NCBI GenBank assembly: GCA_964036195.1
Contig: OZ038454.1
Coordinates: forward strand, 21,996,315 to 22,060,314
Direction: 5' to 3'
Length of the DNA stretch: 64,000 bases
From: Sphaerolaimus hirsutus
Lineage: Eukaryota > Nematoda > Chromadorea > Monhysterida > Sphaerolaimidae
Position numbers and translations under genes: made by a program. Shown piece after piece: positions 23,860 through 36,002 of this stretch. Each line of letters begins with the position of its first letter. The first letter of the stretch is position 1. A model generated the notes under the pieces. It did not search any database. It was not told where the DNA came from and saw only the letters and a list, made by a program, of their open reading frames with translations.

Positions 23860-26758
23860 AGGTAATAATGTTTCTGTATGTTGTTTTCATTAACGATGTG
23901 TCGGCTTACGACGAGAGAATAATTCGAACAGTATTTTTAATCAGGGAAGCGAGTATTTTTTTCGATTTTGTACCAGGAAAACATAAATGTGAGTAAAAGC
24001 TGAAGTGTGCATCGTCGCTTTCCTCACCTGTTGCAACATCAATCATTTCCGCTGCCATATCCGCGTACTTTTTTAAAGAGTATGCGAGTAAGTGGGAACG
24101 GTATTTTTTCAGGAGGAAACGTAAAAGTATTTACGCAGTACTCTAGTATATTAACATATTTATTTATCAAGTAAACGTAAATACGTTTTAGAAACTAGGT
24201 ATGTATCACATACCCACGTAGCACGTGCACGTATCATCAAAAGGCGTGCATCCTATAAGGAATTCATTAATAAAAAGGGTGGCACCATGTTGCCTCAAAG
24301 GTTTTTAATATTTACGATGTTCAACGAGACATTCGCGCCCGCCATCTCAACCTTCGCGGTGAAAATTGTATAACTAAAAGAAGAAACGTTGCACAAAAGT
24401 TCATTTGTTAGTAGTGCATGCTATTAAGTATCTAACTTAATAAATGCCATTAATTTCACTTATTTTGGTGCAAATTTCATGCATTGCGCCGCGATACACA
24501 ACATAAAGGAAAAAATTTGTTCGCGATGTGTTTTACAACATTGCAGATTCATTCTTATTCAGAAAATGCTAAAAATAGCTTGGTTTCGTGGCAATCTGCC
24601 AAACTATCCTCCAGATTTTATAAACACATGCCCGCGAAAAATTGTATCAAATTGTAATCAAATTGTATATAATTTGTGGAAATGTTATTTTAAAGTATCA
24701 TTACGCTTTGTGCCAGTTTGGATGATGGGGCCAACATTATTCACGGGATGAAGTTTGTCCGCAGGCGTCAATTCCGCAAGTCAAAAAGTAAGCTAAGTTA
24801 TTCATTTATGTTTCAATGAGTTAAAAGTTGCTACATTTGCAAACAAACTGGTCACCATTAACAATTTCATTTATAACTTTAGTTAGCACTTACCACTTCT
24901 CACTTTGTTCACTTGCAAAATTGTTCACGAAACGTGCCACAATAATATATTTGAACCGTGGTTCTATTCAACTGAAGCAACACAGCCTTCACTGGATGAC
25001 CTGTTCCATCCTGGCTATTTTTAGCCTATTTGCTTTCAAGTTTCTGTTATTGGATAAATACTAGTGTTATCAAAATCAGTTTAAATCCACGTATGCAACA
25101 ATACCTTTGTGTTTTCGATAGTTTTACTCACACTTATGTTTTCCTGCAATATTTTTTTATACCTTTGCATTTTGCTGTTTTTGTTTTCCTACCGAATATA
25201 ATTGGACATTTTTTCATTTTTTATCATTTTCATCAACAATATCACTGCTGGCTACGCGAGTCATGGATATCCGTAATAAACAAAAGAAAAACACAATTTA
25301 CCAAGCATACGACAGGTAAATACCGTTTGCGAGCGTGAGATTAATTATATAGATAACAATAGTCGACAGTTCAGAAAAACAAATTAAGGCAAGAATGTAT
25401 AAATATAATAGGAAAAGACAAATACCTATCAGTCATCTCTGTCACTAAAATTCAGAAGAATTTGGTTTAAAACAACACTATGTTGCCTCAAGAAGGTTCT
25501 GTTATTATAGTACTTCAGTTGCTGGAGTTCATATAGGAAGGAAGTAAATGACTCTTTTAAATGCATAGATGCTGAAAAATACTATTTGTGGTAGGGGGTT
25601 GTAAGGGATCTATAATCTATTGAAACCAATTGCCCTTGATTATTGATATAGACAGATAGCTGAGAAAAGTTAAAGTCTATAGATAGCTGAGGTGTTACGT
25701 ATATAGTTTCTAAAATATGTAAGATGAGTGAAAGTGTACTGCTTCACCAAATGTCAACATTTGAGCATATTTCAAAAACGTTATCTCTCGTTCTCTTTTA
25801 CATTTTCTCGGTATTTGAAGCCGGGGTGACCACGTTTTAGTCTAATTACTCAAAAAATTTAAAAAAGTATTTATGTTTACGTTTTCCATTCCAAGAGTAC
25901 TGATATTTTAACAACTCTGTTGAACACGTGCATGGAAACGAAATAACTCAGGGCAGTGCATTGAATTCTCATTATCTTTCCAGTGCACTTCAAACATCCC
26001 CTGTTTACGATGTTGCCCCACTTTTTACAGATTAGAAATAAGTTATTTATAGCATTCTGTTCTGATAGATTATTTTGATCCTTGGATTCTGATGGGCCAG
26101 AGAATAAATGTTTGAAAACGGCGGCGATTCAGATAGTGCTACCGTAGTTCGAAGAATAAAGTCACCAATTTTCTCATCCTTTAAAAAGTGTCAAACAAAT
26201 CAAGTGCCGCACAACTTGGTCAAGTGTCTGTAAAATGTCCGGTTATTTCAAATGCTGGTTCAAATCGTCAACTTCCAAACACTGACCATAGTTGAAACTT
26301 TTTAAACAGTTAACACTTATTATACTATATTTCAAATATGTAGTATAGGAATGCAGCAGCTGTGTTTCTATGTAAATATGTCAATATGAGAAGTACGGTG
26401 GTTTTTTTGGTATCACCTTTCTGTTGTATTCATTGTATTCACATACTTTTCCTCACAATGGAGCGCTTTCATTAAAAAATTAGCACAGATTTTATCACGC
26501 TACTTTATTCACCAATTTATGGTGACATTTTTTTTGCAAGCAAACCTTGCAATCTAAATATTATTCAGTATAATTTGTTATTATATTAATATTACCCAAC
26601 CACCACTAGCCACTTTTATGTAACAGTATTGTAGAAAACTATTTGTGCATAAATTGTTAAGCACTTCCCCCGACAATATATCAGTAAGGTTATTAGCTAC
26701 ATAAGTAGGGCTCGAACTCGACTCGGCCGGAAATATATGGCCCCCGGAAAAATATGGA
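23860..26758. other. 2.9 kb without recognisable gene or element
   Basis: AT-rich, low in repeats compared with the rest of the window. Frames up to about 100 codons (24479-25340) have no motif or splice context. This may be intron or unique intergenic DNA. Confidence 0.5.
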
Positions 26759-26766
26759 CTTGTGAC

Positions 26767-28844
26767 TAGTGATGTAAAAGCGCCATGGCGCTGGCTCCTG
26801 GCGCTGGCGCCTGGCGCTAGCGCCAAAGCAAAAAGCGCCATGGCGCTTTTGACGCTCGGCGCTTTTTTGCTGTGGCGCCATTGGCGCTTGGCGCTGTGCT
26901 ACGGTAAAGCGCCATGCCGCTTTTGGCGCTTGGCGCTATGATGCCGTGGCGCCATTGGCGCTTGGCGCTAGCGTTTAAAAAAGCGCCAAAAAAGCGCCAA
27001 GGAGCTCAAAAAATATATCATAATTTTATGTAAAAAACCCTTGTGTGCATAATTTACATAAGCAAATGTGTTACTGTAAGTGTACTCCAGGAAGAACAAA
27101 CCCTCTACTTGCTTATTTTGTAAACCATGTCCATGCAATTGCAATGATATTCAAAACTTTTCCAAAATAATTGGCCTGATGGTTCCCATCCCAATTCAAT
27201 CTCAGCTCACGAGCCGACGAGCAAGGTTCAAATGCATAGTGTTGCATTATGTTTTAAATGAAGTGTATGGTTGGTACATTGATGTGCAATGTGCCAGGCC
27301 GGCATGAAGTATATGCGTATACAACACTGGGTAGTGTTACTCCTTAGCAAGCTCTGAATTGGGATGGGAACCAGTTGACACTGGCTGTCATTGTCAAACT
27401 ATTGTGTGTAGGGCCAATCGAACTTTGAATCTGTGTCTACACTAGTGATGGAAAAGCGCCAGAAAAAATGGCGCCAGGCGCCAAGGGCGCCATGGCGCCA
27501 TTCGGATAGTGGGCGCCAAGCGCCAAGGGCGCCACAGAAAAAGGGCGCCAGGCGCCAAGGGCGCCATGGCGCCATTCAGAAAGTGGGCGCCAGGCGCCAG
27601 GGGCGCCACGGAAAGAGGGCGCCAAGCGCCAAGGGCGCCATGGCGCCATTTGGAAAATAGGGCGCCAGGCGCCAGGATAAAAAATTGCCAACAACACCAT
27701 GCGTGTGCTAAAAATGTTTCTACGGCACCATTGTACGCGCATTCACTTCTTTATTCGCGTTCTCCACGATGTAATGAACAAAAACAAAGCTAGCAACAAA
27801 ATTTTTTTGAATAAAATCCACATGACGACGAATTCAAACGCAATGGAAATTGTCATTTGACAACAATCCATTCATTACAAATAGACCTTTCCAAACAATC
27901 TTTCCTAATTGCAACGATTTAAATCCGTTTATTTCTGATTTTGCAAGTTAGACGGTCCATCATTCTTGTCTTTTGATCCGTCAGACAGATCTGGTGAACC
28001 GTTGAAACGAAAGATTTCCACCCACTCACACCACTCCGTCCATTTTTCTGGCGCATTTAGATCATCCACGGATGCATTTTTAATTTTTTTTCGTTTACAC
28101 AGCACTCACCGTGAAACCCTGCTGGCGCCTTTTTGGCGCCCTTCTAAAGCAGGGCGCCAGGCGCCAAGGGCGCCACGGAAAAAGGGCGCCAAGCGCCAAG
28201 GGCGCCATGGCGCTTTTCAGAATGTGGGCGCCAGGCGCCAAGGGCGCCACAGAAAAAGGGCGCCAAGCGCCAATGGCGCCATGGCGCGGCGTCCTTTGGC
28301 GCCCTCAAATGGCGCCAGCGCCATGGCGCCATTCCATCACTAGTCTACACACAAAAGATGGATGTATCCCTGCTGCAAATCGGGAGGGGGACGCGCCGGC
28401 CGAGAGAGGGCGCAAGTAACCCCCTTATATCACAGTCAGACACACAAAAATCGCAAATGTTAAGGTGATCAATGAATTATACTATATCCATAAAAATCTA
28501 TGCACTTTTTTCGAGATGGCCTGCCATTGTTAACCTGAACTCTCAGCTGTAAGATAACATCAACAAAACAAGTAAACTGGACTCGATTTGACGCTATCTT
28601 GCGTCTTACACAAATAAATAGCAGTGCATTAGCATGGCAGCACCTTATGAGCAGCAAAAAATTTTGGCGCTGGCGCCAACATCCTCTGGCGCCATTGGCG
28701 CCGTGTTCTAGAAAAGCGCCATGGCGCTTTTGGCGCTTGGCGCTATTTTACTGTGGCGCCATTGGCGCTTGGCGCTCGCATGCCAAAAGCGCCATGGCGC
28801 TTTTGGCGCTTGGCGCCAAAAGTCTGGCGCTTTTTACATCACTA
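26767..28844. mobile_element. hAT-type MITE (GGCGCC family), outer copy with a nested copy
   Basis: Ends TAGTGATGTAAAAGCGCC and GCGCTTTTTACATCACTA with a perfect 8-bp duplication CTTGTGAC (26759-26766, 28845-28852). The arms are dense (GGCGCCAAGCGCC)-type repeats. A second member of the family (27443-28342) and non-repetitive DNA lie inside. Confidence 0.85.
27443..28342. mobile_element. hAT-type MITE (GGCGCC family), 900 bp, nested
   Basis: Ends TAGTGATGGAAAAGCGCC and GGCGCCATTCCATCACTA with a perfect 8-bp duplication GTCTACAC (27435-27442, 28343-28350). GGCGCC arms surround about 400 bp of AT-rich core (27680-28110). Confidence 0.9.
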
Positions 28845-28852
28845 CTTGTGAC

Positions 28853-29894
28853 TCCATTTTCACTGAACAGAAAGACTTGACTCACCGACTCGGTGGGAAA
28901 AAATTGGCGGCTGCGACTCGAACTCGAGTTTCAAAGAAAATCGAGTTTCAACTCAAGCCCTATACATATGTCTACATTTAGATGACTGTCAACTGTGAAG
29001 ACATCACAATGGTGCCTTAAAAAGCTTGTGAGAAAACTAAATGCATGTGCTGAATGTTATTCTATCCAGAACTTTATAAATAGCAGTTTGAAAAGAAGTT
29101 TCCTGTCTTTTGAATAACTGCCCTCAAGCAAACGTCAATGTGCCTACGCCCTACACACACTACTTTTCAACCAAAATTTTGAAAACTCGTAAATCAGCAG
29201 CGTTTCTAGAATTAGTCATTTTTAATCTCGGTCAACTGGAGTTGACGGTCATCTCATTATAGAAATCTCAAATGCGCTCAAAGTCTATTTATTAGTTTTC
29301 GAAATTTCGGTTGAAAACTAGTGTGCGCGGGGACAATTAGGTAGTAATAATAAGCAAAGATAATTCCCGTGGGGTCGGGGCATTTGATATACACTAGCGG
29401 CCAGAATAGTTGAGACTTTTTACCATAAAGAAATGGGAGGCTGGGGGTCCACCACACTTTTGTTGCTTCCCAGTTACTTATCCTTGGCCCAATTTTGATG
29501 CTGTTCGAGTATGTTGGGTTTTCAGGTCGGGACTCTGACCAAAAAAATTTGTTTGCTTGAATAATCCCCCAGTCACTAGATAAGGGGGGTCTATAAAAAA
29601 GGTGGTCAATAAAATATAAAAATGTGGCCAATCAGGGTTGTGGGTTTGCCAATGACTTGGCTAGAGCTAGGGCGAGGATTTTGTGCATTCGTCGTTCATT
29701 CTGGCCCTCTCTGTACCCGGCGTATAACATTCAAATAGCTAAAACTCGGGAAATAAGATTGAACTACGCGTAACTAACAAAACGATCCGTCGAATCCCAC
29801 AACATCACCTCTCAAAAACGAAACAACTTTCACAATTCTTTCAAAATTAACCACAATCACCCACATCACCCCCCCTGTTTTTTTTTTGTAGGGT
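28853..29894. other. Repeat remnants near the retroelement
   Basis: 29130-29340 is a weak palindrome (AACCAAAATTTTGAAAACT), related to 39940-40080. 29460-29600 matches 53820-53970 and ends in GGGGGGTCTATAAAA, which resembles a promoter or LTR-like TATA region but cannot be assigned. Confidence 0.4.
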
Positions 29895-31107
29895 TCAACG
29901 GGAGCTGGAATGGTTGCGTGAACTTTTGTAGTTATGATTGGAGCGGTGTTTGCCTATACGAGAGTGAACTCCCCTGTAGTTGGCTGGCTGCCGACGGCGG
30001 TGACGGTGGTTGTTGTGACGGCGGTTGTAATTGTGGTAACTCAGCACCGCTGGTGTCGCGCATCGGTTGTAATGATGTTGTGGATAGCGTTGCGCAGCGG
30101 GCACACGTTGGACAGCAGAAGGTCGCGCCGCTGGTGCACGTGTACCGCTTGCTTCGGGTTCATCAGTATGCTGATTGTCAGGACGTAATTTTGTATTCAA
30201 TGTATACAATGGCCCAGTTCGTCAAGCAAACAATTTACTTGTTCAACAGCCCTACGCCTCAACTCTATTGGCGTCACCGTCATGTGACCATCGAAACGCA
30301 TCAATGGCCCAAATTCAGGACGGCGAAAGAAACGCGCGCCATCAATGTCAACCGACCCTTGCTGTGTGTGTGTAAATGCGGCAATGCAGTTGACAAACAG
30401 CGAAAAAATAATTACGTAAGCACGTTGTTTTTTTTGCAACGTTACAAACATGAGGGAAAAATGTCGTCTCAGTTTGGCTCGACATGTTGTCCATGCGTGC
30501 ATCCCTGTTTGTCAACTGCAATTGGCTAATTTCGGCGGTCAAATCCCGGATCGTATTGTTCTTAGCTCGTGATTCCCTCTCAGAAGCCTCTAATGCCGCT
30601 CCTAAATGCCTATTTTCCACTCTACAACCGGTGACAGTATGGTGTCGGTCATCATGTTCAACTTGGAGTGAGTCAAAACCGCGGCGAAGTTGTTGATACT
30701 TTTCTCCAAGACTATCGAAATCCTAAAAATGTGACAAATGGCATTGGTACCGACTGAGCCCTTATTTGTAGAAAATGGTCATTTCACAAGAAAGACACCT
30801 TCCGCATTTGAGCCATTGTCTGCTTATCAGCTTCTAGTCTACGCTCTAACTCGCTAACGGATTGCTGATCAGCCGTGGCAGCTTCTTGGTTGTTGTCAGC
30901 ATATTGCGGCGTGTGACTTCCTTGAGTTTCGTGGTCTGGATTGGCGTCGGCGGTTTCCAAGGGTGGATCTTATTCATAGGTTGGTGTTGCTGGCGGCTCC
31001 GGGGACGGTGTTTTCGGCGTAGAAGACGTTTTGCTACGTCTGCGGCGTCTGCCCGCCTCCGCAATGGCGCACAGCAACAACAGAAATAGCAACACGTTTT
31101 TATTCAT
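29895..31107 (-). pseudogene. Degenerate multi-segment coding region, secreted coiled-coil-like
   Basis: On the - strand, ATG at 31107 opens with a signal-peptide-like start (MNKNVLLFLLLCAIAEAG), then an Arg and Pro-rich stretch, an in-frame TAA (30970-30972), then an acidic region and a helix (SELERRLEADKQ). A coiled-coil-like segment follows (30723-30450) that needs a 1-base shift near 30660. Then come 30361-30239 and 30170-29895, which join in phase 0 through plausible GT-AG introns and end in an Arg/His/Asn-rich tail. It begins 209 bp downstream of the integrase, so it may be a 3' retroelement ORF or a decayed host gene. The family is not recognised. Confidence 0.35.
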
Positions 31108-31315
31108 CGTTGTTCAGCCGTTATTCAGCCTAACGTTTTCGAAGCTCTTTATAACGTTTCCCAAACATACAGGTGAAAATGTTTGTGAGCTAGTGGTGTT
31201 GCGATTCTACTGTAGTTAAACAACGTTACGCGGAAGGTGGAAAAACGTGCACACAAATATCAAAAAGAAAAAATGAACCAGTATGTGTGAAATGTTAAAT
31301 ATTTTAATGCGAATT

Positions 31316-32665
31316 TTAATGCGATAGATGTACTACTTTCCAACAGTACCTCCCCGGTACTGTTTCTAAAGAGTCGCCATGTTGAAAAGACAGATTGGGA
31401 CCAGATATGTCAACTATCCGATAAGGGCCCACAAAACGTGGCACTGTTTTGTCCGGTGAAAATTGGCGCACCATCACCATGTCACCGATCTCCATAGTGC
31501 GGTTTGGTTTGTTGTCAAAATACTTTCTATAGCGATCTCGGTTTCGTTCACTTTGATTACGGGCCACTGTTCGGATCAAGGTGGGATTATCTTGTTTCGC
31601 CGCCGCGTAAAAAAGGTTCCAATGAGGGAGGTGTCCAAAAATTACAAAAAATGGACAACACTTCAGATTTTTGTTCATCGACAAGTTGTATTTCAACGTG
31701 ACAACTGGTAAGAGCTCCCTCCAATCGGTTTTTGGGTGTTGTTTTCGTACAAACATGTAAATGTCACGTAAACGCCCGTTAACACGCTCTACCATACCAT
31801 TAGCCGCAGGGTTATGCGCTAATACAGGTGTGTGCTTGACGCCAAAAGTGTCGCAGAGAGCATGAAAATCAGAATTCAAGAATTCTGTGCCTTGATCTGT
31901 GATTATCAGCCTAGGCGCGCCATATATCAAAAATATGTTTTTCATAACAGCTCTTGCCACAGTACTTCCGCGTGCAGATGTGAGTGGGAAAGTGATGGCA
32001 TAACGTGTGAAAGCATCGACAGCCACTAGGACTTTGGATTTTCGATTATTATATTCAAACTGCATTGTATCAAAGTGCATTACATCAAACGCTTGGCTGG
32101 GGGTTTCAGTAGCGCCCAGCGGCAGAGGTCGTAGCGCATGTCGCTTATTCTGCATGCATTCGGAGCATTGTTTGCAAAAATCTAAAATTTGCGCACGCAT
32201 ATCAGGCCAAGCAAAATATTGGCACAGCAGGTCCAACGTTTTTTCCTGACTCCCGTGACTGGCGTAAATTCCCATGTGAGCCTGTTCAAGGCAAGCTTGC
32301 TGCCAGTTCCTGGGTGGCCATATAGCATATGAGTTATCTCCACAAGGGGTTTTGTGGTACAACACATTGTCAATGAGCAGCGCGTCATTGAACACGTCTG
32401 GATCATGTTTCAACTTTTCGATAATTACTCCTAATTCAGGATCATTACTCTGGGCCGTTTTCCAGTCAAACTCAACTTGCTGTGTAATAATTTTGGCTTT
32501 GTGTGCCGGCCCAGTGAGGTGAAATCCAGGAGAGGTGTTCACTGCCATGCCGCGCACAAGTTCTGTTGGCACTTGTAATTCATTTTGCCCGAATGCATGC
32601 TCCGAATCCGATTGATTTTGAAGCTTAATAACTTGCCAATTTCTGGGCCGATTTGGATCATTCAA
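31316..32665 (-). CDS. Gypsy-like LTR-retrotransposon integrase (partial pol)
   Basis: A 449-codon open frame on the - strand. A zinc-binding HHCC motif lies at H130, H137, C167, C170. The catalytic triad is D199 (HFDTMQ), D257 (ITDQGTE) and E293 (NGMVERVNGR), giving D,D-35-E spacing. A C-terminal chromatin/DNA-binding region follows (GDMVMVRQF, FVGPYRIV). Reverse transcriptase, RNase H and LTRs are absent. The first ~15 codons derive from a flanking repeat shared with 53990-54110, so the true ORF start is lost. The intact frame suggests a fairly recent insertion. Confidence 0.85.
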   Translation of the reverse strand: MNDPNRPRNWQVIKLQNQSDSEHAFGQNELQVPTELVRGMAVNTSPGFHLTGPAHKAKIITQQVEFDWKTAQSNDPELGVIIEKLKHDPDVFNDALLIDNVLYHKTPCGDNSYAIWPPRNWQQACLEQAHMGIYASHGSQEKTLDLLCQYFAWPDMRAQILDFCKQCSECMQNKRHALRPLPLGATETPSQAFDVMHFDTMQFEYNNRKSKVLVAVDAFTRYAITFPLTSARGSTVARAVMKNIFLIYGAPRLIITDQGTEFLNSDFHALCDTFGVKHTPVLAHNPAANGMVERVNGRLRDIYMFVRKQHPKTDWRELLPVVTLKYNLSMNKNLKCCPFFVIFGHLPHWNLFYAAAKQDNPTLIRTVARNQSERNRDRYRKYFDNKPNRTMEIGDMVMVRQFSPDKTVPRFVGPYRIVDISGPNLSFQHGDSLETVPGRYCWKVVHLSH

Positions 32666-32669
32666 CTCT

Positions 32670-34660
32670 TACAATGATCGGGACAACCTGAAGATTTCAT
32701 TTTTTAAGTTCAGAGTAGTGATGTATAAATTCCGTATGCCGATTTGACCCAGTTTCCAACAAAAAAATATAAAAAAATTTCTGAAGATGCTATTGTATAC
32801 TCTTGATTGATAGAAACACGAAAGAATCATATTGATATCTCCTACCAATCAAAAGTTATAGCACTTAAAGTTGAAGTTATAGTTATATCTTCTGCCTTTC
32901 ATCCGTATCAATAACCGTAGGCCCAAATCGATATATGCACAATTCTACATCACCGATTTGACCTCAAAAATGAACTCCCCAATCATTTGTGATCATTCTA
33001 AAAGTCGGTCGACAAAAATCGGTCAACAAATGAACGAGTTATTGTCGTGCTAATTTTGTTATTTCTGGCCGACACCCAATTTTTTTAGAAAAAATTTTTT
33101 TTTTTAGACCCACCATATCTTGGGTCAGGAAAGTGGTATAACGATGCCATCGATTTTCACTTTAGCCCCGACATAAAATTCCATTATATTCAAATTTCAA
33201 CAATTTTCGCTCTGCGGTTGAGGGATGACGTGCACAAGAACACAGACGAACCTCACCTGAACAAATTTCCCTAATGAGACGGCGGTGAAGAGTCACAACT
33301 ACTCTGCCCGGTAGTGTATGATTCATTTGAAGGTCAATTTCATGTTTGCAAGATGAATTCTACCTAGTTTGAAACTTCTGGATATGCTTTACAGCCTTGC
33401 TATAAAGCATATAGCATTTGATCACATTATTTACCGATTTTATGTAAAAGTGCATTATTTCTTATGAATTTCACGACAATCTATGACCTAATAAAAATCC
33501 CCTCGAACAACCCCCCCCCCCCCGCCGAGATAGCCCCTCAAAACTTGCACTCTGAAAAATTGACCGCATGGGGGTATTTCGAGGAAATACGACGTTTCCG
33601 TACTTGCAAATGCAAAAAATACAAGACAAACACTAAAAGTTTGAGGCTCGTGCTAGTGGTGGCCTATACACATTTGTAAAATATATACCTACTATTAAAT
33701 TTTTTGCTATATATATATATAATTAAAATTTTATCATATATTATTAAAACGACAAGGTCTGGAGATTGAAGGTGGCCAATTCACTGTCATGGCAACAAAA
33801 CTCAAATAATAAGTATTTTAAAACATTAATGACCTGTAATTAGAATATTTGGATGATGCCAGAAAATGTAACTACCTATTTATATAAGGAATATGCATAT
33901 GAGATGCGGACACTCTTCCCTACACTATATTACAATATATATATATATTCCCATTATTAGCATTCTATTCATACAAATATTAGTGTGAAGAGCTAAAATA
34001 AATACAGTCTATTTTACAATCCACATTTCTACATCTACCTAAATTAAAAATGGACCCAAACAGAACGGAGCAAGTTCTCACAATGTTATCTGAGGTTGAA
34101 GTGCAAAATAATGGGTTGGAAATGGAACTATCTTCGAGAGATTTGGATTTTATGTTACCCGCGTCAGTTTTATTACTCATTTTAGTAGCTGAAAAGTGCC
34201 TACGTGCGGTAGTTAGAGTGTTGATGAGCCATTAAAATAGAGTATTTTAGGTGGTTCGGTGCGGCTGTGATATGAACTGATTATATAGTTCAGTTCACAG
34301 TAGCTAAGAGAAATACGAAAACTCGCACATGTTTTTGAATGTTGTTTTTTTTGTGTGGTCACGGTTTTCCTAAATTCGTATTTTTCTGTCGTCAGTGTCA
34401 AACAAACACAAAAAATCGCAAGAAATGATTTTGAAATTTTAGAATTTTTTGGATTACGTTTCTACTTTTACAATATTTTCAAATGATTTTTACATTTTAC
34501 AATTTTGTGGTCAATTTGAATATATTTATCATGTTTTGCGGCATTACTTATCATCTGTTTCCGCATACAAATTTGCAGATTTGTTAAAGTTACTGAACTA
34601 TCTCCAAAATATATGTAAAATACTTTTTTACTCACCCCTGAATGCAGAAAATGTCAAACA
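32670..34660. other. AT-rich, no gene recognised
   Basis: Includes a repeat shared with 53990-54110 (to about 32760), a CCGTATT remnant (33480-33590) and simple AT repeats near 33690 and 33935. A 61-codon frame at 34050 has no recognisable motif. Confidence 0.45.
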
Positions 34661-34663
34661 CTT

Positions 34664-35339
34664 TTTGGCTATTTACACAGGTCCCGGCCGGGGACCGGGA
34701 CCCGGCAAAAAATATTTTTTTTCAAAAGTGAATAATTGGCGTGTTTGGGTTGTTTGCATGTTAATAAGGTGAATTATCACCAAATTAGCACGCACAAAAT
34801 TGTTTTGAGACGGTGACACGCGCTGATGCATTTTCTTTGGGGGAGTGTATAAATTTTTTTGGATTTGTCTAAATTTTGGCATGTGAGTACTCCTTCGTTT
34901 AGTGAGTACGCATGCCAAATTTCAGCTCAGCGCAGTTACCGGTTGTCATTTTATTTATACTTCAATTTTTTCGATCACTGTATTTTTGTATAGTGATCAA
35001 AATCCTGCCGGGGCCCGGTCCCCGGCAGGATTTTGATCACTATAGAAAAATACAGTGATCGAAAAAAATTAAAGTAAAAAATTTGGCATGCTTACTCACT
35101 AAACAAAGGAGTACACGCATGCCAAATTTGAGACGAATCGGAATAACTTTACACACCCGCCCAAAAAATATGCATCGGCGTGTGTAACTGTCTTGCAAAA
35201 ATTTTGTGCATGCTAATTTGGTGATAATTCACCTTATTAACAAGCAAACAACCCAAACACGCCAATTATTCACTTTTGAAAAAAATTATTTTTTGCCGGG
35301 TCCAGGGCCCCGGCCGGGACCTGTGTAAATAGCCACACT
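34664..35339. repeat. Palindrome with GGTCCCGGCCGGGGACC ends, upstream of the GPCR
   Basis: Left GGCTATTTACACAGGTCCCGG and right CCGGGACCTGTGTAAATAGCC are inverted; arms include AATAATTGGCGTGTTTGGGTTGTTTGC and complement. A smaller CCGGGGCCCGG palindrome is at the centre (34995-35040). About 0.55 kb upstream of the GPCR ATG. Confidence 0.75.
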
Positions 35340-35352
35340 TTTTAACCTGGTA

Positions 35353-35705
35353 CCAAAGTTGGGTTGGGGGAAAAAAGGGTCGATTTAAAGTTATGGTAAT
35401 TTTCGCTGACCAATGAGTGCTTTTGTTTGCACAAGTGATTAGTGCAGCATTTGCGCATTCATCTAATATGCATCCCGTCGATCCTGTCAAGTTCATGCCA
35501 TGTGTTTAGCTGGCTATCATCATTTTTTCATCACTTCTATTTGACCCATCCAGCTGAACACATGGCATGGACTTGACAGGATCGACGGGATGCATATTAG
35601 ATGAATGCGCAAATGCTGCACTAATCACTTGTGCAAACAAAAGCACTCATTGGTCGGCGAAAATTACCATAACTTTAAATCGACCCTTTTTTCCCCCAAC
35701 CCTCA
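35353..35705. repeat. Palindrome with GTTGGGTTGGGGG ends, upstream of the GPCR
   Basis: The arms are near-identical inverted copies over about 160 bp (GGGTCGATTTAAAGTTATGG, GCACAAGTGATTAGTGCAGC, CCCGTCGATCCTGTCAAG) around a short loop near 35520. Any promoter of the GPCR gene must lie in or beyond this repeat-filled stretch; no TATA box could be assigned. Confidence 0.75.
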
Positions 35706-35884
35706 TCGATACTTACCATATTCTTCAATCGACCCTTTTTAGGCCCAGCGCCAAAGTTGTTAAAAGTACGGAACTTTTTCCAAAGTATACGTATCCTAGT
35801 ATACTATTTTTTTCGTCAACATTTTCTGCCCTTCTATTGGAGGTATGCCGTCCTATTAGAAGACATGTGGAAATTGTTTTTTAG

Positions 35885-36002
35885 GTTCATGTTGGTGGAG
35901 TTTGTGCGTGCAAATAGCACCTGGAACATGACCGGAATCTCAAGCGACAATTACACGCGATCGGGCTACAATGAATCGATATCTACCATGGAAAAAGCAA
36001 TG
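35885..36002 (+). CDS. GPCR exon 1: glycosylated N-terminus
   Basis: ATG at 35889 opens a 38-codon frame ending in ATG|GTAAGT, a strong 5' splice site. The peptide contains the sequons NST, NMT, NYT and NES, as expected for an extracellular GPCR N-terminus, and no signal peptide. A TTTTTTAG just upstream (ending 35884) could be the acceptor of a 5' UTR intron or a trans-splice site. The start is chosen because it is the first ATG after that AG and is in phase with exon 2. Confidence 0.75.

Noticed and set aside
24479-25338. Frames of 75-102 codons with hydrophobic stretches
   Set aside because: AT-rich composition, no good splice sites or motifs; hydrophobicity is explained by TTT/TTA/ATT codons.
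27433-28419. Arg/Ala/Pro-rich frames up to 125 codons
   Set aside because: Repeat-derived from the GGCGCC arms of hAT MITEs; open in several frames because the repeat lacks stop codons.
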